DNA of 64,000 nt from Hyparrhenia diplandra (Eukaryota; Streptophyta; Magnoliopsida; Poales; Poaceae), in NCBI GenBank assembly GCA_015847255.1, contig JADLZK010006499.1, forward strand, positions 26,665 to 90,664, read 5' to 3'. Positions 45,130-57,812 of this stretch are shown in pieces; position 1 is the first letter of the stretch, and every line of letters begins with the position of its first letter. A program made the position numbers and the translations under genes. The notes below the pieces were generated by a model that was not told where the DNA came from, did no database searches, and saw nothing but the letters and a program-made list of their open reading frames with translations.

Positions 45130-45830
45130 CAAAAAAAAAAACACAATAACAAAATAGAAAAATTGGATGCCGAGGCACGCCGCGAGCCTGGTCGTGAGGA
45201 AACGAAACTTCACCACGTTTCCGGTGAGCCGGGTGCGGGCGCTCTTTTGCGTGGGCTGAGCTTGCTACTTACGGCCTAAATCCAACATTTGCAAATATCA
45301 ATGGTATTTAATTAATTATGTAATATAAATACGGAATTTCTAAATAACTCCCGGATGATATTGTGTCGTGTTTTCATTCACTTTTTGTGTGGTTAAGATT
45401 GATTTAGATTCGTGCAATTATTTTCTGTGTTGTCTCATTGTTGGGCACGCTACGATTCAGATACCTTGTCCTCAGCGCCGATGCACAGGGAGCAATTATT
45501 TTCCCAGGAGATTTTTTATTTCATTCCTCTTGGTTCACCAACATTTTGTCTGAGCACGGATGCAGAGGGAGCAAAGGGTATACCAACGGAAGGTTTATGA
45601 GTTGTGTTTGGTGTCCAGCTGAGTTTTGGGCATGAGGAGAGATGTGTGTGAGCGTTTGTGGCCGCTACCTGAATCTAGTTGGAGCGTGCTGTTCAGAGAG
45701 GTTCAGGAGCAATACTCTGACCCCCTGCGATCGATTTGCTTTTTCGTGTTTATTATTGTTATGCTGTGCAGTACCTTTAGCTCCATGCTGAATAATGATT
45801 TCTCGTAAAGCAACAGCTGCGTAAACATTG
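45130..45830 (+). repeat. Dispersed repeat, copy 2
   Basis: Second copy of the repeat at 7790-8510, same orientation, about 37 kb away. It has extra sequence (CGCCGATGCACAGGGAGC region). A PIF-type element lies 70 bp further on. Confidence 0.7.
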
Positions 45831-45897
45831 AATTGGCATGCTGCAAAAAGGTTATTCTCATAAAGTATTACTTTCAAGTGATTTGCAATACTACTAA

Positions 45898-46598
45898 GGT
45901 TGTCCCCAACAGGAGAGGCATTCAACCCAAATGCATGTTTACCATCAGAAAAACACCCTCCAACAGCTTATGCAAACGGCGACCTAAATCTGCTTCGACA
46001 AGAAGAGGAAACACACATTTGCCTCGGTCTCTCCCTCTACCCATACGAAAAGTTGTCGAATAAGTGGGGCCGTGGGGGGCCCTCCACGCCGCACTCCTCC
46101 TCCCTTGACGTGCGGCGGCACGGCTTCGCTTCGCCCGGCGACCCGCTTCGCCCGGCCGGCGGCTGCAGCAGGCGCGCGTCCGGCGGCGGCTCAACGGCGT
46201 GCGAGGCGAAGCTGCGGTGGCAAGGCGCGGCGGCGGCGGCGAGCGAGCCAGCGGCAGCATGGTCTCGTGGGCCAGCGAGGCGCGACGCCATGGCGAGGCG
46301 AGCCAGCGGCGGCGAAGCGGCATCCCTCGCTTGCATCGAGAGGAAGAAGACAGAGGGACCGTAAATTAATTTTGTTTCACTCTCGGGGTTCCCGATGTAA
46401 AACCGCTAGAGAGAAGTTTTGTTACATCCGAGCTTAGCTGATTTCTTAAAAGGTCGAGTGCGGATGCAAAGATCTTAAAACAATAGCAACCGTGTTTCTC
46501 GGTGGGCTGTTGGAGATGATAAATTTTTGGGTACCTAAACTTTTTTACTGTAGATGCCCGAGATCACGTATGGGTATCGTCCTCTGTTGGAGACGACC
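45898..46598. mobile_element. PIF/Harbinger-type element, non-autonomous
   Basis: The ends GGTTGTCCCCAACAG and CTGTTGGAGACGACC are imperfect inverted repeats, with a TAA target duplication (45895-45897 and 46599-46601). The 701-bp element lacks transposase. A GC-rich block (about 46060-46370) has open frames in several phases and may be captured sequence. Confidence 0.75.
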
Positions 46599-46621
46599 TA
46601 AGTAGTCTATGGTGAGTGGTG

Positions 46622-48228
46622 GAAACCAAACACTATTAAGGTCACTATCCGGCCGTGACTCCGTCCCTCGCCCCCCCGGCGACTCGGGGGGCACACCCGC
46701 CGCCGCCAAGCACCCCCCCCCGCCAACAGCGGGGCCGCCGCCGCCGCTCCTCTTCGCCGCCCACCGGGGAAGGGGGCCCAAAAGGCACCTCCCCGCACCC
46801 TCCCTCGCCTCGTGAATCCTCGTATTCCTCTCCCCTCACCCCACCCCACCCGCTTTCTCTCGGCGACGGCGGCCGATCCGGTCCCTCCATGGCCAGATCG
46901 GCCCCCGCGGTCGGATCTGCCCCCGTCGTCTCGGCCGGGCGCCGCCGGGCGGCCCGTCTAGGGTTTGGGGTGGCGGCGAGGTTCCGCCTACCGGCGTTGG
47001 GCGGGCAGCGGATGGCCGCGCCGGCGGCAGTGGTCCTGCGGCGGGGAGGGCGGCAGTTGGCCCACCATTGCAGATCCGGGTTCCCCCCCTTCCCTCCCCG
47101 TCGGCGTGGACCGCGCCGGGGCAGCGGCGCCCGTCCCTCCCCCACCGGCGGGTGGGGGTGGAAGGATGGGGCCGGCCCGTGCCTCCTAGCCGGCAAGGCT
47201 GCTGTGCGCGCGGGCGTCCGGCCCCGTACGTTGGAGGACTTGAGGTTGAAGGCGGTGCGATGGTAGATGGTGACGGGGTGAAAAACCCTCGTTCCCAAGC
47301 TCGCCTTGGGCGATGACGGTGGCGCCCAGCGTCATCACCTTCTTGAAGGCGTCGACCTTTCGTGCCGCCGGCGCGGCCGTCAGCTTCTCGGATCGAAAGT
47401 TCGGTGGGTGCTCTCAACGGTGGGCGTCCGTGGGCGTCATTACCTTCTGAAGGCTTCATTGAACCCATTGAGCTCCTACACCGCCATGCGGTTCGCCCCA
47501 TTTCTCCATCATCACCTCGGCGCTCTGCCATCCTTCCGTTTCGCCGTCGTGCGGGCTGCCTTGCTCTAGGATTGATGCCTTCGTCGCCGCCGTCGTCGTT
47601 GCCTGAGGTGGGTGGGCCACGATTGTCGTGTTTGGTGACCAGAGTGCTCCACTGCTTATCTTCGTTGCATCTCCTTCAACTTTGTGATGTTGTAGCTCAC
47701 CAACGAGAGGGCGCGGTACCTTCGGGAGCTTCGCTGTCATCCTAGCCGGCTTGGATGTTGACGCCATTGTCGTCGCCGTCGTTGTTGCATGGCCGCGGGC
47801 CACCGACATCGCGCCCGGCTTGTTGTCGTCTCGGGGGTTGACTCCATTGTTCTCGCCGCCGTCGTACCTGGCCGTGGGCCCCGGCGGTGCACTCGAATCC
47901 ACCTTGGGCGTCATTTGCCGGCGTGTGACACCCCCTTGATGATCTGTCACATGGGTGCCGGCGACCGGAACTTCTATTCGTCTTTCAGTTGGCGTCCCCG
48001 AGTTTAGGCCTAGCGATGATGCATATCACCTCTAGCGGTTGTGTTGTGTGGTTCGGTGGGGTGGCTCCTCCTTGCTTTCGGCATCTGTTGTCTTGTTTGT
48101 TTTGTGGCCACTTTCTCCGTAGTCGTGTTGTGTCTTGTGGTGTGTTGTTGTATTGTTCGTGTTGTTTAGCCAGTCTTGGCTTCTTCTCTTAATGAAAATG
48201 ACACGTGAAGACGTGTTCGAGAAAAAAA
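46622..48228 (+). mobile_element. GC-rich non-LTR retroelement
   Basis: Flanked by a perfect 13-bp target duplication ATGGTGAGTGGTG (46609-46621 and 48229-48241). The right end is an A run preceded by TGAAGACGTGTTCGAG, a 3' end seen in rice non-LTR elements. The first half is very GC-rich with open frames on both strands (for example 46655-47266 +). None shows reverse transcriptase or endonuclease motifs. A non-autonomous or 5'-truncated LINE-type element is most likely. No terminal repeats. Confidence 0.7.
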
Positions 48229-48241
48229 ATGGTGAGTGGTG

Positions 48242-48636
48242 ACTTGCACACTACCTGATTACAAGTCTGCACTGTAATTAGTAGATAAGCAGTTATAAGA
48301 TGTCGAGTCATATGCGTGAGCTTATTTCTATATCACTGTTTTCATTTCTGTCTGTTTCAATATTGAACAGCTGGTTTCGTCATTTTATTTTATTGAGTAA
48401 TAATCATTGTTGTTTCCAATATTGAGTAATTTCCTAGGGAAATTGGTACCTTGACCTTGGAAAAAATTTCCCCTTAGTTTCTTGGTTCTTTTTCTAGTCC
48501 AACCGTTATTGGGCCCTGAACCGGAGTTTGTTTGGGATTTTGTGATTCTGTAAGTTTGGGTGATTGACAGTGTTAACAACTTGGTAAAATGACATTTTAT
48601 CCCTACAACAAAATGAAACATTTATGTGTATCTCGG
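48242..48636. other. Spacer left of element X
   Basis: AT-rich. About 48425-48500 resembles, in inverse orientation, 59190-59255 (ACCAAGAAACTAAGGG), suggesting an older dispersed repeat. No gene. Confidence 0.4.
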
Positions 48637-49161
48637 TATCACAAACCGGTTAGATTGGGCCGGGTGTGACACGTCGACAACGAACTCGAGGCGGCGGCGA
48701 CGGTGTAGGGGCGGCGGCAGCGATAGGGGAGGAGGCGGTGCGGCGGGGGGGTAGAGAGAGAGAGGAAGGGCACGAGATTATTTTCTTTATTGCTTGTCTC
48801 CCTAAGAGATTACACACCCCTTATTTATATAGCTTTGGCTAGTGGCTAGTGGGACTTGTAATCTAAGCAATCTCTCTAAAGGTTTCCTTATACGATTGGA
48901 ATACCTTTTACAAGCAATCTTATTTATTTCCTAATAAGGGTTTTCCTTATATGATTGGAATATCCCTTGTACACCAAAAGTCCTAAGATAATCTAACTTG
49001 ATGACGGAGGCGGAGGCGAGGCGGGAAAGGTGGTGGCGGCGGCGGTGGCGGCGGCCTTGGTGGCGTCGGCCCCCTCTGCCCGTGCGTGCCCCCCCTCTGG
49101 GCGGGCGTGGCGGTTAGGCCTTCTTAGCCCACCCGTGGCTGGCCCCAGTCGGCACATGACA

Positions 49162-49466
49162 TCTCCCCACCGTTCGATGAGGCGGTGCGTCCACATGCCG
49201 CCTAACCCACTAGGTAGGCACGGAGGCGTGCCGGTCGGGGGGATGTCTTGGCCGGCGGGTTTGTAGGCGAGGGCGAGGGATCCGACTTGTCATTGTCGTC
49301 GTTGCGGATGTTGGTGTCCTCGTCGGTGAAGGAGAAGTTGAAGTGCGGGTTCGAAGTAGATGTTGAACTTGTAGCTATACGGGGGCTTCACGAAGGGGCA
49401 ATCCATCCATGCTTGCCGCATGATGGAGGCGCCGAGGATCTTGGGGACAGCTCAAGTGTATCGGGC
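49162..49466 (-). other. Conserved unidentified domain of X
   Basis: Minus-strand frame MRQAWMDCPFVKPPYSYKFN matches the RAWAERPFVQPPLSIKF pattern of element Z. It lies just before the 3' LTR, as in Z and Y. Confidence 0.5.
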
Positions 49467-49471
49467 GAGTA

Positions 49472-52400
49472 TGTGATGAGCCGACCAATTTATAAGAAAT
49501 CAAGTATAATTTCGCAATTACCGAAGCAAATGAGTCTACACTTGAGTCCATATAAACCCGGTATTAGGAAATCTCGGAAGTGATTTCAAACTCATCAACA
49601 ACACAACAAGGATCGTTGAGCTCGGTAGTTCAAATTCGCAGGTATCTTAAACCAAATTCAATATATTATAATCAGAGTGCGATGTACTCATTTATTTTCA
49701 AAGTAGTTCAGAGTGCGGAAGCAATAGTTTTCAAAACCAAATAGTTTATGCAGCGGAAATAAAATAAGATAGTGCCAACATGATGTCACCCCTGTATTAG
49801 CATGAGACAGGGAAATATAGAGATTGCCATGCCCTAGCCATTATTCTTCAACACAGCAACACACAACTGGCTAGGATCATGCAAACGGGCACCACCTTGA
49901 TGGGAAATAACCCGTGAGTACTCAATTGTACTCATAAGACTTACCCGCACCAAAACCGAGAAAATAAGGAAAAGACTCCAAAGGATTATGCTTGGCTTTA
50001 TCCGGAGCTGGCCGACTCACATTTTAATTTCGAGAAAATAAGGTTGATTAGTGAGCCTACACATACTACTTGAATTCTTCCAAGTTAAAAGGTTATTTAT
50101 TGTATAAATAACCATAGATCCTGTATAGTCAAGATTAATCATTGCCCGCCAGAATAAATAACGGCATAAGTAACTTGATCGATTTATATCGTACGCAACA
50201 TGATAATTAACATATATTGTAATAATTAAGACTACATTGCCGTGGGCGCACCAGGGTTCTCACTAACCCGGAGAGATGGCGATTCGAATCGATTTGCAAA
50301 CTTTGGCGAATACCTGTCATAAACCGGGCCTACTAGATCAAGGTAGACCCGATCACTCCCGGGACATTACGAGGCGTAAAGTCTCGGTCTTAAACTACCC
50401 CCTCCTTCTCGAGCACCCAAGTGGCGTAAGCAACCCAGTCACGACCCTCGTGCGCATCTTCTTGTGCCCGATTAACCACACCAACCATCACCAAAGGAGG
50501 GCGATAAAAGCGAGCATGGCGGCCCCCAACATTCCACGAAGCCGTGGCTCACGACCCGCGGAGCCTACTATATGAGCAAAACGTTCAACTTCCGACCACA
50601 TTCCGAGCAAAGAGTATGTCCTTAATCGATCGGATGGAAAGACCACAATATCCATCAATCTAAGCATGTTTTATTATTCGGGTTCTCGACTTGTTAGTCA
50701 CCCATGTGACTAACCACAAACATCCTCTCAAGTGACCGGAATCACATCGCTTTTGCGCAATCACCATCTTGAGCATTTATAACCTAGACTCTGCTACTAG
50801 GATAGGGTAACAACTTCAACAAGGATATAGGTGCATCAACGGTTTCAACTACTTTCCTAAACTTAATGCATCAACATATAAAAGGACGCTTAAAACAATT
50901 TAGTTAGAAAGCAAAGGAAAAGGGCAACATGCACCGGGGCTTGCCTTGAGAAGAGGGTTAGAAGGTGCCTTGGGCACTTCAGCGGCTTGACGACATGTCA
51001 CCGCTTCTTACAGGACCTCCTATTCTGCACTTCTTGATCTCCTCGTGCTCTCGTCCTTTCGATCCAATATGAATGTGTATGCAAAGATGAATATTAAGGA
51101 ATGCACGATTAACAAGGAATGGATGAATGCATTATGATGTATGATAATAGTAAGTGGATATCTCTTCTGTAGAAACATAATTATAACCACACAAGAAACC
51201 TAATAATCTACATCAAGCAAACACCCTATTTCACTAATCCTTTGGAAAATGACGACTAGACATCTTTGTCATTAAAAGCGATCACACGGGGAGTTCTATA
51301 ACTCCAAATGCATCAAACAATTACTCGTTGGAAAGCTAACAAAAATATCTACAAAACACTCCATACCACCCGAACTGATTCTGACATTAATAGCCTTAAA
51401 AACAGAAAAGCAGAGGCTCGATTCTAATCCATTTCATCACATACAACTACTATAACTTGCAAACTACTCATGCAAACCTTATCAAACTTGACCAGCAAGC
51501 AAACAAGGTCATAATCTACCAAATAAACCTACTGGACAAGCCAAAAGATAAACTAAAGCTCATAAAATGATATGCCCTATCAAACACTACACATGCACCC
51601 TATAATTATATAAATGCTAGGAATAAAAATCTGCCAAACTGCCAAGCTTATCCATCTAATCATACCAGCAGGTCCTATTCATGCTAGGAACAACTAATAA
51701 AATTATTTGCACACATTACTCTAATATAAACATATATTTCTAGGCTATTTTCTATGCAACATAATTATGATAAATACATAAACACCTCAGGAAATTCTAC
51801 AAAAATTACCGAGCATCCCCTACGACATAGCAAGGCTACCATAAAAATATCCTAGCAAGATCATGCCTATACTATCCTACACAAAAATGACAAGCTAGCA
51901 ATAAATCTATGCATGAAAATACTTTGTACTATGAAAAGTGTCGACAACAGATTTAAAGTATGACAAGCTACCTAAACCTATCAACACCAAGCACACCAAG
52001 TCTCACATCCCAAAACCCTAGTAATTATTTTTCTATGAATTTCCTAAGAAAGCATGGTAAATAGCACATAAATCAAAAAATGATATTTCCACCATAGAAC
52101 CTAGGGTCAAACATATTTTTCCCATGAAGAACATCACAAAACATGAACATTTTGCACGGGGACCACTATTTTGTCATGCACCAAAAGAAAGATACACATT
52201 TATCTATTTTCATGGCATTTACTAGCATAAATATAAATAAATATAAAAACTACCAGAAAATGGCATCTCATATTTTTGTATCATAGATCAGAGAATAACA
52301 AGCACAACAAAATTTGTCTCACTCAATTTGGAGCTAAAAATGAGCAAGATATGGAATTTACAAGACATGCATGCAAAAGCTGGAAATTAAAAACCTAAAG

Positions 52401-54057
52401 GATATTCCTGGCGACGGATCGGGCCCACGCGTCGGCCTTCCGGGAGCAGAGCGCGGGCGCGCGGCGATGGATCTCGCCGTCGGTGACTTTCGAACCAAGG
52501 GGCACCTACGGACTCGGCTCGACGAGAGGCGGATCGAATGGTGGCCATGGGCGCGAGCTACGGTGGATATGCCGCGACCGGCGGCGAAGCGGCGGCGGCG
52601 ACGATCGTTGCCGTTTTCAAATCTCGGCGGACAGGCGGCGGCGAGCAGGCGCAGCATGGGCTTCCCGGGTCCGGGACGGGTCTGGCGATTAGCGGCGAAG
52701 TCGGTCTGGCCAGCGTTACGGGCGTCGCATATGCCGACGCGTACGGCGGCGGCAACAGCGGAAGCGGCCGCATTCCGGCTGGAAATGGGGCCACTCCGGT
52801 CCCAACCGCTAGGGTTCCACCATCTACACGCAGCGAGGGCGGTCACGGGGCGCGACGCGGGACGGCTACCGGAGAGGCTCGGGGAGCTGGCTGGGCTGGC
52901 CGAGCGGCTCACGGAAAGCTCTTGAGGCTCGGGGCGATCGGTGAGGCGGCGATTCGGCCTCTCCGGCGATGGTTCGCTGCTGCTATTTGGTCGAGGAGAT
53001 GGAGGAGGTTGAGGCCGTGTTGTTATGGAGGGCAATCGAGAATGGCGCTGGTCGAGGGAGGGATCGGATCGCGACGGCGGTCGTGGCGCCGGTTTTCGGG
53101 CGAGGCAAAACTCGCCGGGTTCGCGGCTTCTAAGGCACGGTTGGTTTGGCGGGTCGGGAGGTAGAGGAGATGGAGGCGGAGTTGTGGGCGGAGGGAGAAA
53201 CCCAGGGGGTGGAGTGACGAGCGCGGGGCCGGGCGTTGTCCCCTCCTACAAGGCACGGGCGCGGCGGGCGGGGTTGGTAGAGGAAAGCACGACACGGCGT
53301 CGGGGCAGCACGGCGACGTGGCAGCGGTGGCGGCCGGATTTGATGGCGGCCAAAAGCGAGGCGTCACTAAAGACGGAAATCAAACCCTAATCGATCTATT
53401 TCAACCTATGCATCGAGATTCGTGCAAAACTAGCCAAAGCTCATATTGAATGAAATGTTCCTTATAAAATTATGAACAACCCATCTATAGAAAGTTTTTG
53501 GCTGGTTTGGCCTAAATTTGAAAACTATGATGAACCAGAAACACGGTCACTCCAAAACCCGAGCAAACCCTAATTTCAAGCTCAATCAAAGCTGTTTTTT
53601 CGACTTTTTTGAACACGATCCACCCACTTTCATGAAACGTGCCTATAACATCTTTTTGTTCCACACTAAATTACCTACACATTTCATGAAGGGCGCACAC
53701 ACATGCATAAACCCTAGCTAGTACTTTTAAGCAACACAAGACAAATCACTTTCAAAAGGTCAAACTAGGTCAAACCAAGTCAAACTATCATTATGAAACA
53801 TAATTAGAAGACATGACCAACATCAACCTTGCTCTAAAACATCACATAAACATTACTAAGAATAAATAAATATTAAACACATAATTATGCAAGCATTTCA
53901 CACATGAAATGACAAGACAAAGCATGACAAGCAAATTCAATGCAACTAAACATGCAAATGACATGTATCATTTTATGCGCATAAATGCATATGATCAAAT
54001 GATGATTATGCTCATGAAATGCTGATGCTAATGACATGCTTAACACTAGGGTGTTCT
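49472..54057 (-). mobile_element. 4.6-kb insertion, possibly a solo LTR
   Basis: Flanked by GAGTA at both ends (49467-49471 and 54058-54062), a 5-bp duplication typical of LTR elements. The left end begins TGTGATGAGCCG. No internal LTR pair, gag or pol was found. A GC-rich block (52.4-53.4 kb) resembles a leader or exon on the minus strand but lacks a supportable protein. The rest is AT-rich. A solo LTR of a long-LTR gypsy element is my best reading. Confidence 0.5.
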
Positions 54058-54062
54058 GAGTA

Positions 54063-55737
54063 GCTGGAGGAGCCTCGAAGGTGTGCGTGGTTGGCACATA
54101 TACACGAGCATGTATGTGCTGCGAGAACTCGTGGTGAATCGACATGACCGGCGTCGAGGAAAGGAGTAGTAGGCGGCCGTAGAGAGCAGGTCACGACCGT
54201 CTTGTGAGGCAGCCCAACTGGGGCGCCGGGGGCTGTCGGTGCGTCGGCGATGATGTTGTCGATGCGGAGGAACTCATTATCATGGTTGTCGAAGAAGGAG
54301 GGGAAGTGGCGTCCTCGAGCACGGCGGTTCGGGCGTGCCTGGAGCGAGGCTGCGCTCGTCGGGGAATGCAGTCTTCGCGCGGACGGTTCGGGAGGTGGAA
54401 GCCCGCTGTGATGCCATGCGGGGCCCGCCACCTTCTAGGAGAATCTTGCGGGAGCTCAAACTACGAGGGGATGTAGTAGCGGTGGAAGTACCTCACGATG
54501 CTATAGAAGAGGCTCCACTTTCAGTGCGTCGCCCGAAGTTCGATGGCGCTAGCAATGATGCGAGCTAGCTCTGGTTCGACGTCGTACCCGGTGCGGCTTG
54601 GTGAGGAGGTCACCCAATGTGCGGTCATCGATAGCCTCCATAACAGCTGCGGTATTGCCGTCTGGCGTCAGCGACCAGGCGGCGTCGATGTCCTTGTCGA
54701 TGGCGGCAGCGTCGTCGATGTGGTCGGCACGGTGGTCGCCCGGCGTCGGCGTCGGCGGCTTGTCGTCATAGCGACGAGCAAGGTCGATGGCCTCCTCCAT
54801 CCGAGCGGCTCGAACCACTCGAGCACCGTGAAGAGGTTGACTTCGTTGGGCGGGCTCTTAAGGTCCATCGCGAATTGCATAGCCCTCAAAAGTGGTGATG
54901 TAGTCGCCCAACTTGCCCTCTGGCAGGAGGCGCGAACTCCCCAGTGGTGTCGGTGATGATGGGGGTCCGCAGTCGCGCCGCAGGTAGTGGGTGAACGCGC
55001 GTCCCCACCAATGGCCTCCCTCCGTGGCCGGCTTTGTGGAACCGGATTTGCAGCTAGGACCTAGCGGATGGAAGGCAAGCATAACGGGCATAGAAATCGC
55101 GATCGATGTTGTCCTTCAGCTCAACAACAACTCCATCTTGTGTATCCAGAGGTTGGGGTTGTCGCTATCATCATACCCGGGGCGTCGGGCGGCGACATAG
55201 GGGTAGGTCGGTGACATGGGAAGCGGGGCGCCGCGGTGGGCGCCACGGGAAGAGGCTGCCCGGGTGGCATTGTCTTCGGCTAGGGGAAGACCTGGCGGTT
55301 GCGAGTGTCGGTGGAGAGGAAGAAATAGCCGGTGCTTTGCGGTGTCGTCGATGACGATATCGGTGATGGCCGGTGCATCACCACGAGCGAGCGTCATTGC
55401 CCTCGTCCCGGCGGAGGAGAGCGAGGTCGGAGTCGTCATCGATGGCATCGTCGGGCGCCTAGCGCGCGCCGCTGAAAGCGGCCCCATGCGGCGGCGGTAG
55501 GCTGCCACAAGGCTACGTCCTCCAGCGCGATCGTCGTGGTCCTCGAGCGGAGAGGAGGTAGCTAAATCTTCGAGGCGGTGTAGGCGTACTCCATGCGGCG
55601 AAGACGCATCTCGATCTCATCGAAGTGGCGGCTGATCTTGGCGCTGGTTGTCGTCGAGCTCCTTCGGCGCCTTGGTGAATTCGGCGCATCTCGGAAGCCA
55701 TCGGTGGTGGGAATCGTCCCGGTCTCCGGATACCGGC
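54063..55737 (-). pseudogene. gag and conserved domain of element X
   Basis: Minus-strand fragments in changing frames: MASEMRRIHQ at the 5' end, YDDSDNPNLWIHKMELLLS (gag core start), KLGDYITTFEGYAIR, and MEEAIDLARRYDDKPP. Further down comes FLRIDNIIADAP, the family-specific motif. Breaks are mostly small indels. No protease or pol motif was recognised. Confidence 0.6.
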
Positions 55738-56334
55738 TGTCACAAACCGTTAGATTGGGCTGGGCAGTGGACACGTCGGCGACAAACTCGGCGGCGGCGA
55801 TGGCGTAGGGGCGGTGTGGCGGGCGCCGGCACGGTGGCCGAGTTGGGGGTGGCGGCAGCGATAGGGGAGGGGCGGTGCGGCGACGGACGGCAGCTTGGGC
55901 GGCGTGGCAGCAGCGCGTGGGCGAAGCGGCGGCGCGTAGAGAGAGAGAGAGAGAGAGGAAGGGCACGAGATTATTTTCTTTATTGCTTGTCTCCCAAGAG
56001 ATTAGAGACCCCTTACTTATATAGCCTTCGGGCTAGTGGGACTTTTTAATCTAAACAATCTCTCTAAAGGTTTCCTTATACGATTGGAATACCTTTTACA
56101 AGCAATCTTATTTATTTCCTAATAAGTGTTTTCTTATATGATTGGAATATCCCTTGCACACAAAAGTCCTAAGATAATCTAACTTGATGACAAAGTGAAG
56201 ACAGACGAGGGAAGGTGGCGGCGGCGTCAGGGAGGCCCCCTCTGCCCCCAGCGCGCCCCCTCTGGGCCGGCTGTGGCTGGTTGGGCCTTTCTAGCGAAGG
56301 TAAAAAATGGCTGGCCCAATTCTGGCACATGACA

Positions 56335-56661
56335 CAGACTCTCTCTATCATCATTTTTACCGAAGTCAAGAAGGAAACCCCCCATCCTTATATTTTGGTT
56401 TTTTTTAATAATGCCCCAACATCCTTTGGCGTCTCTCTATCATCATTAATCTTTCAAAATTAGTATATATATATATATATATGCCCATGACATGACAATA
56501 ACCATTTTATATGCATATTCATTTCTCTCTAGGGTAAAAAAAATTCATTTTACCTTGCCGGGTCAACCAAGCCAAACTAATGTAACGGCCAAAATCTAGG
56601 TCTTTCACTCGGGAGGGTATGGACATACCCATTCCTATTCATGTCCAAAACCAATTATATA
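56335..56661. other. Spacer with AT microsatellite
   Basis: About ten AT units at 56464-56483. Otherwise AT-rich without features. Confidence 0.5.
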
Positions 56662-57194
56662 CTAGCAGGTGCCCCCGTGTGTTCGCATGGGGTAGCAAGC
56701 CTACATGTTGGAAAAAATAACATTAGTTAGAGATGGGTTTGATTTCAGTGTTTGAGCCTTTTTGTAGGATAGTGTCAGCACATTATATAGCCGTTTGAGA
56801 ATGATAGTGTTAGGAAATGTTGAGGTAGCTGAGAGGTTGTGTAGTTGCTAATGAGGACAACAGGCATTGTGTTGGAGACCTGAAATAGTAAGACCTGAAT
56901 TAGATCATAATCGATTAGAGGAGCTGTGGTAAAAGGGAAACTGAGGGTAGCAAGAAGATCTAGACAATCTGAGTACATTACTGACATATTATCTTATATT
57001 CATGGCCTACAATTCATGGAAGAAAACAAATAAGCAAACTAATCATGATAACAAATTTAAGGGAGCCACATCTTTGTGTGCAGAGACTTGAGTGGTATAT
57101 TGTTGGATGGCTACATATCTTAACTATTAACTCTGAAGAAGATGTAAATGTCCAGACTTAACATTACTGAAGCACAAACAGAAGAATGAATAAA

Positions 57195-57812
57195 TTGGAC
57201 AGCGTCCGACTAAAGGCAAAGTATCCCACGTGGACACTGGACAGAGATGTAAGCCAGGAGAATGGAAGTTGTAACTGATATATCTAAAAAGTGATAGCAT
57301 GTACAATCGAAATCCTGGGTGTGTGTGTCAATTATGAGTAATAAGAAGCCATTATTATTGAAGTCTACTTGAATGGAAATTGGACAGCGTCCGACTAAAG
57401 GCAAAAGTATCCCACGTGGACACTAGACAGAGATGTAAGCCAGGAGAATGGAAGCTGTAACTGATACTCCCTCCGTCCTAAATAGATGTCATTCTAAAAC
57501 TTAAGAAAGTCAGCGTTTTTTAAACTGCCGACAATTATATATTAAAATATATAAATATTTATGCTAAGTAATTAGTATCATTGAAAAGATCTTTACGTCT
57601 AGTTTTTTAATAAATTTATCGGAGATATAAATGTTGCACGTATTTTCTACAAACCTAGTCAAAGTTGAGAAAGTTTGGCCCGCACCCCAAAACGACTTCT
57701 ATTTAGGGGACGGAGGGAGTATATCTAAAAAGTGACAGCATGTACAATCGAAAACCTGGGTGTGTGTGTGCCAAGTATGAGTAATAAGAAGCCATTATTA
57801 TTGAAGTCTACT
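57195..57812 (+). repeat. Tandem duplication of about 180 bp
   Basis: The unit beginning AATTGGACAGCGTCCGACTA occurs at 57195-57371 and again at 57379-57812. The second copy is longer only because a Stowaway MITE lies inside. The copies are otherwise nearly identical. Confidence 0.9.
57467..57719. mobile_element. Stowaway MITE with known empty site
   Basis: The ends CTCCCTCCGTCCTAAATAGA and TCTATTTAGGGGACGGAGGGAG are inverted repeats and the target duplication is TA. The first copy of the surrounding duplication reads CTGATATATCT without the MITE, which fixes both borders exactly. Confidence 0.95.

Larger units (their letters stand above)
48637..56334 (-). mobile_element. LTR retrotransposon X with nested insertion
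   Basis: Minus-strand member of the W/Z/Y family. Its 5' LTR is 55738-56334 and its 3' LTR is 48637-49161. Both start TGTCATGTGCC on the minus strand and contain the conserved TATTCCAATC and AATAAGATTG core. The sequence CCGGTATCCGG follows the 5' LTR where a primer site is expected, and CGGTGGGGAGA precedes the 3' LTR. No matching target duplication is visible. A 4.6-kb insertion splits the interior (49472-54057). Confidence 0.75.

Noticed and set aside
46655..47266. Pro/Arg-rich frame of 203 codons and opposing long frames
   Set aside because: Open frames occur in several phases on both strands of a GC-rich retroelement body. None has a recognisable motif.
52358..53164. Long frames on both strands in the 4.6-kb insertion
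   Set aside because: Low-complexity GC-rich sequence with no conserved motif; the frames look like composition effects in a retrotransposon leader.
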